This document shows, piece after piece, positions 62,843-64,000 of a stretch of DNA of 64,000 nucleotides. The DNA is from Brevundimonas sp. Root1279. GTDB lineage: Bacteria > Pseudomonadota > Alphaproteobacteria > Caulobacterales > Caulobacteraceae. The stretch covers positions 186,001 through 250,000 of the forward strand of contig NZ_LMEB01000010.1 of assembly GCF_001425945.1 (NCBI RefSeq). Direction: 5' to 3'. Each line of letters opens with the position of its first letter. Within the stretch, counting starts at the first letter, position 1. Under the pieces are notes generated by a model. It did not search any database, was not told the origin of the DNA, and saw only the letters and a list, made by a program, of their open reading frames with translations. The position numbers and the translations under genes were made by a program.

Positions 62843-64000
62843 TCAGGGCTGGCTGCCGGTGATCGGCGCAGCGGTCAGGCCGACCGCCAGCTTCTGCTCG
62901 ACCTCGGCCCGCGTTTCAGCGTCCGGGTCGAGCGTCAGGACACGGTTCCACTGCCAGCTCGCCTCGCGATGGCGCCCGACCTGCCAGTAGGCGTCGCCGA
63001 GGTGGTCGTTGATCTCGGGATTGGCCGGCTGCTTGGCCACCGCCTCCTCGAGCGTCTGCACCGCGGTCTCGTACTGTCCGCGACGGTACTGCGCCCAACC
63101 GAGGGAGTCCTGGATGTTGGCGTTGCGCGGATCGGCGGCGTAGGCGCGGGCGATCATCTCCGCCCCCTGATCGACCCGGCGGCCGCTATCGACCCACATG
63201 TAGCCGAGGTGGTTGAGCATGGCCGGATCGTTGGGCGCCATCTGCAGGGCGGTCCACAGCTCGGCCTCGGCCTCGTCGATGCGGCCCACCCGCTCGAGGG
63301 TCGCGCCGCGCAGGAAGCGGACGTCGAGCGACTGGCGCGCTGTGTTGACGGTCGGCCGATTGAGGACGGCCAATGCCTCATCATAGCGCCCGAGGTCGAA
63401 ATATTGGGCGGCGAGCATCCGCGCGACCACCGCCTGCTCCGGCGCCGCCGCATCGGCCCGACGGAAGGCCTCGAGCGCCTCATCGTCGCGCTCGTCGAGG
63501 CTGTAGTTCGAGCCAAGGCCGATCTGGGCGCTGGCGTAGACGATCGGGTTCTCGGGACTGACCCGGGCGAAGGCTTCGCGCGCGGCGTCGCGCTGACCGT
63601 AGGCGGCCAGGCTCTGGCCCAGACGCAGGGCGACCTCGTCGCTCGGCTTCAGAACCTCGGCGAGACGCAGATAGATGGCCGAAAAGTCGTGCGCTCCGGC
63701 CTGGCTCGCCTCGAGGGCGGCGAAGGCGAGCGCGTCGCCGGCGATCTGGCTGGGCTCTGACGCCGCGGGCGCACGGCCGCCGGCCTGCATCCGCTGCACG
63801 GCCCCCAGCGCGCGGGGGTCCGGCGTAGCGCTCGACAGCACCTGGGCGTAGGCGGCCAGGGCCTCCTCGCGGCGGCCGCGCCGCTCCAGGAAGGCGGCGT
63901 AGTGGATCTGATAGAGGCGCGGACCGTCGGGCAGCGCCATCAAGGTCTTGTACTCGGCCTCGGCGTCGCCGAACCGGCGGCGGGCTTCCAGCAGTTGCGC
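62843..64000 (-). CDS. TPR protein, N-terminal part beyond window edge
   Basis: The visible 385 residues are tandem tetratricopeptide repeats, with 34-residue periodicity and hallmark pairs such as LxxLxYxxAxxG-like EALEAFRRADAAAP, LNHLGYMWVDSGRR, and LGWAQYRRGQYETAVQTLEEAV. TPR domains bind other proteins. The frame stays open to base 64000, so the true start is beyond the window. It is upstream of ispE on the same strand, a common neighbour in this clade from memory. Confidence 0.88.
   Translation of the reverse strand, partial: AQLLEARRRFGDAEAEYKTLMALPDGPRLYQIHYAAFLERRGRREEALAAYAQVLSSATPDPRALGAVQRMQAGGRAPAASEPSQIAGDALAFAALEASQAGAHDFSAIYLRLAEVLKPSDEVALRLGQSLAAYGQRDAAREAFARVSPENPIVYASAQIGLGSNYSLDERDDEALEAFRRADAAAPEQAVVARMLAAQYFDLGRYDEALAVLNRPTVNTARQSLDVRFLRGATLERVGRIDEAEAELWTALQMAPNDPAMLNHLGYMWVDSGRRVDQGAEMIARAYAADPRNANIQDSLGWAQYRRGQYETAVQTLEEAVAKQPANPEINDHLGDAYWQVGRHREASWQWNRVLTLDPDAETRAEVEQKLAVGLTAAPITGSQP

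Overview
The window is GC-rich, densely packed alphaproteobacterial chromosome. The clues point to the Caulobacterales, with Brevundimonas or a close relative as my inference: a sciP-type regulator beside flagellar rod/hook genes, divergent sigma-54 promoters of the form TGGCCCG-N4-TTGC, an alphaproteobacterial LexA box (GTTC-N7-GTTC), LinKLMN/Mla-type lipid transport, paired exported M16 peptidases and several exported S9 peptidases. No rRNA, convincing tRNA, CRISPR array, prophage or intact insertion sequence was seen. Species identity cannot be settled from the sequence alone.

Layout. 1-7 kb: edge of a circularly permuted ATP-grasp gene, a Tyr/Arg-rich protein, a CYTH protein, an S9D-type peptidase and a tyrosinase/metalloprotease-lipoprotein pair. 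7-12 kb: an unknown AT-richer gene and a four-gene polysaccharide O-acylation operon (MBOAT, two SGNH hydrolases, small membrane protein). 12-18 kb: succinyl-CoA:3-ketoacid CoA-transferase (scoAB), a TelA-like protein, and a four-gene MCE/Mla lipid-transport operon. 18-21 kb: a DNA-repair pair (DUF4130-UdgX fusion and radical SAM protein) under a LexA box. 21-28 kb: flagellar flgL-flgK facing fliK-flgD-flgE, then sciP. 28-34 kb: mnmA, hemerythrin, an S9 peptidase, rtcB. 34-43 kb: small metabolic and regulatory modules (thioesterase/HxlR, GST, acetyl-CoA acetyltransferase, ArsR/SRPBCC, esterase, an orphan barstar-like gene in an AT-richer islet, YozG/DUF2975 pair, ABC exporter). 43-49 kb: VOC, cysteine-cluster protein, a histidine kinase, thiE, and iron storage bfd-bfr with Fur-like boxes. 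49-55 kb: efp, inositol phosphatase, GDPD, the M16 pair, a small secreted Tyr/Trp-rich protein. 55-64 kb: glyQ-X-glyS, a CE4 deacetylase, an uncharacterised gene, fasciclin, ispE and a TPR protein that runs off the edge.

Functional threads: envelope building and remodelling (O-acylation, MCE transport, deacetylase, periplasmic peptidases), flagellar assembly with cell-cycle control (sigma-54, possible CtrA site, SciP), translation and tRNA/RNA maintenance (glyQS, efp, mnmA, rtcB), SOS-linked uracil-DNA processing, and iron storage. The most noteworthy signals are the LexA box lying on the start codon of the radical SAM-UdgX operon, a modular 9-bp TTCAGACNN repeat found at two loci 47 kb apart, a barstar-like gene bracketed by imperfect direct repeats, the uncharacterised gene translationally coupled between glyQ and glyS, and a tyrosinase coupled to a 17-proline lipoprotein metalloprotease.
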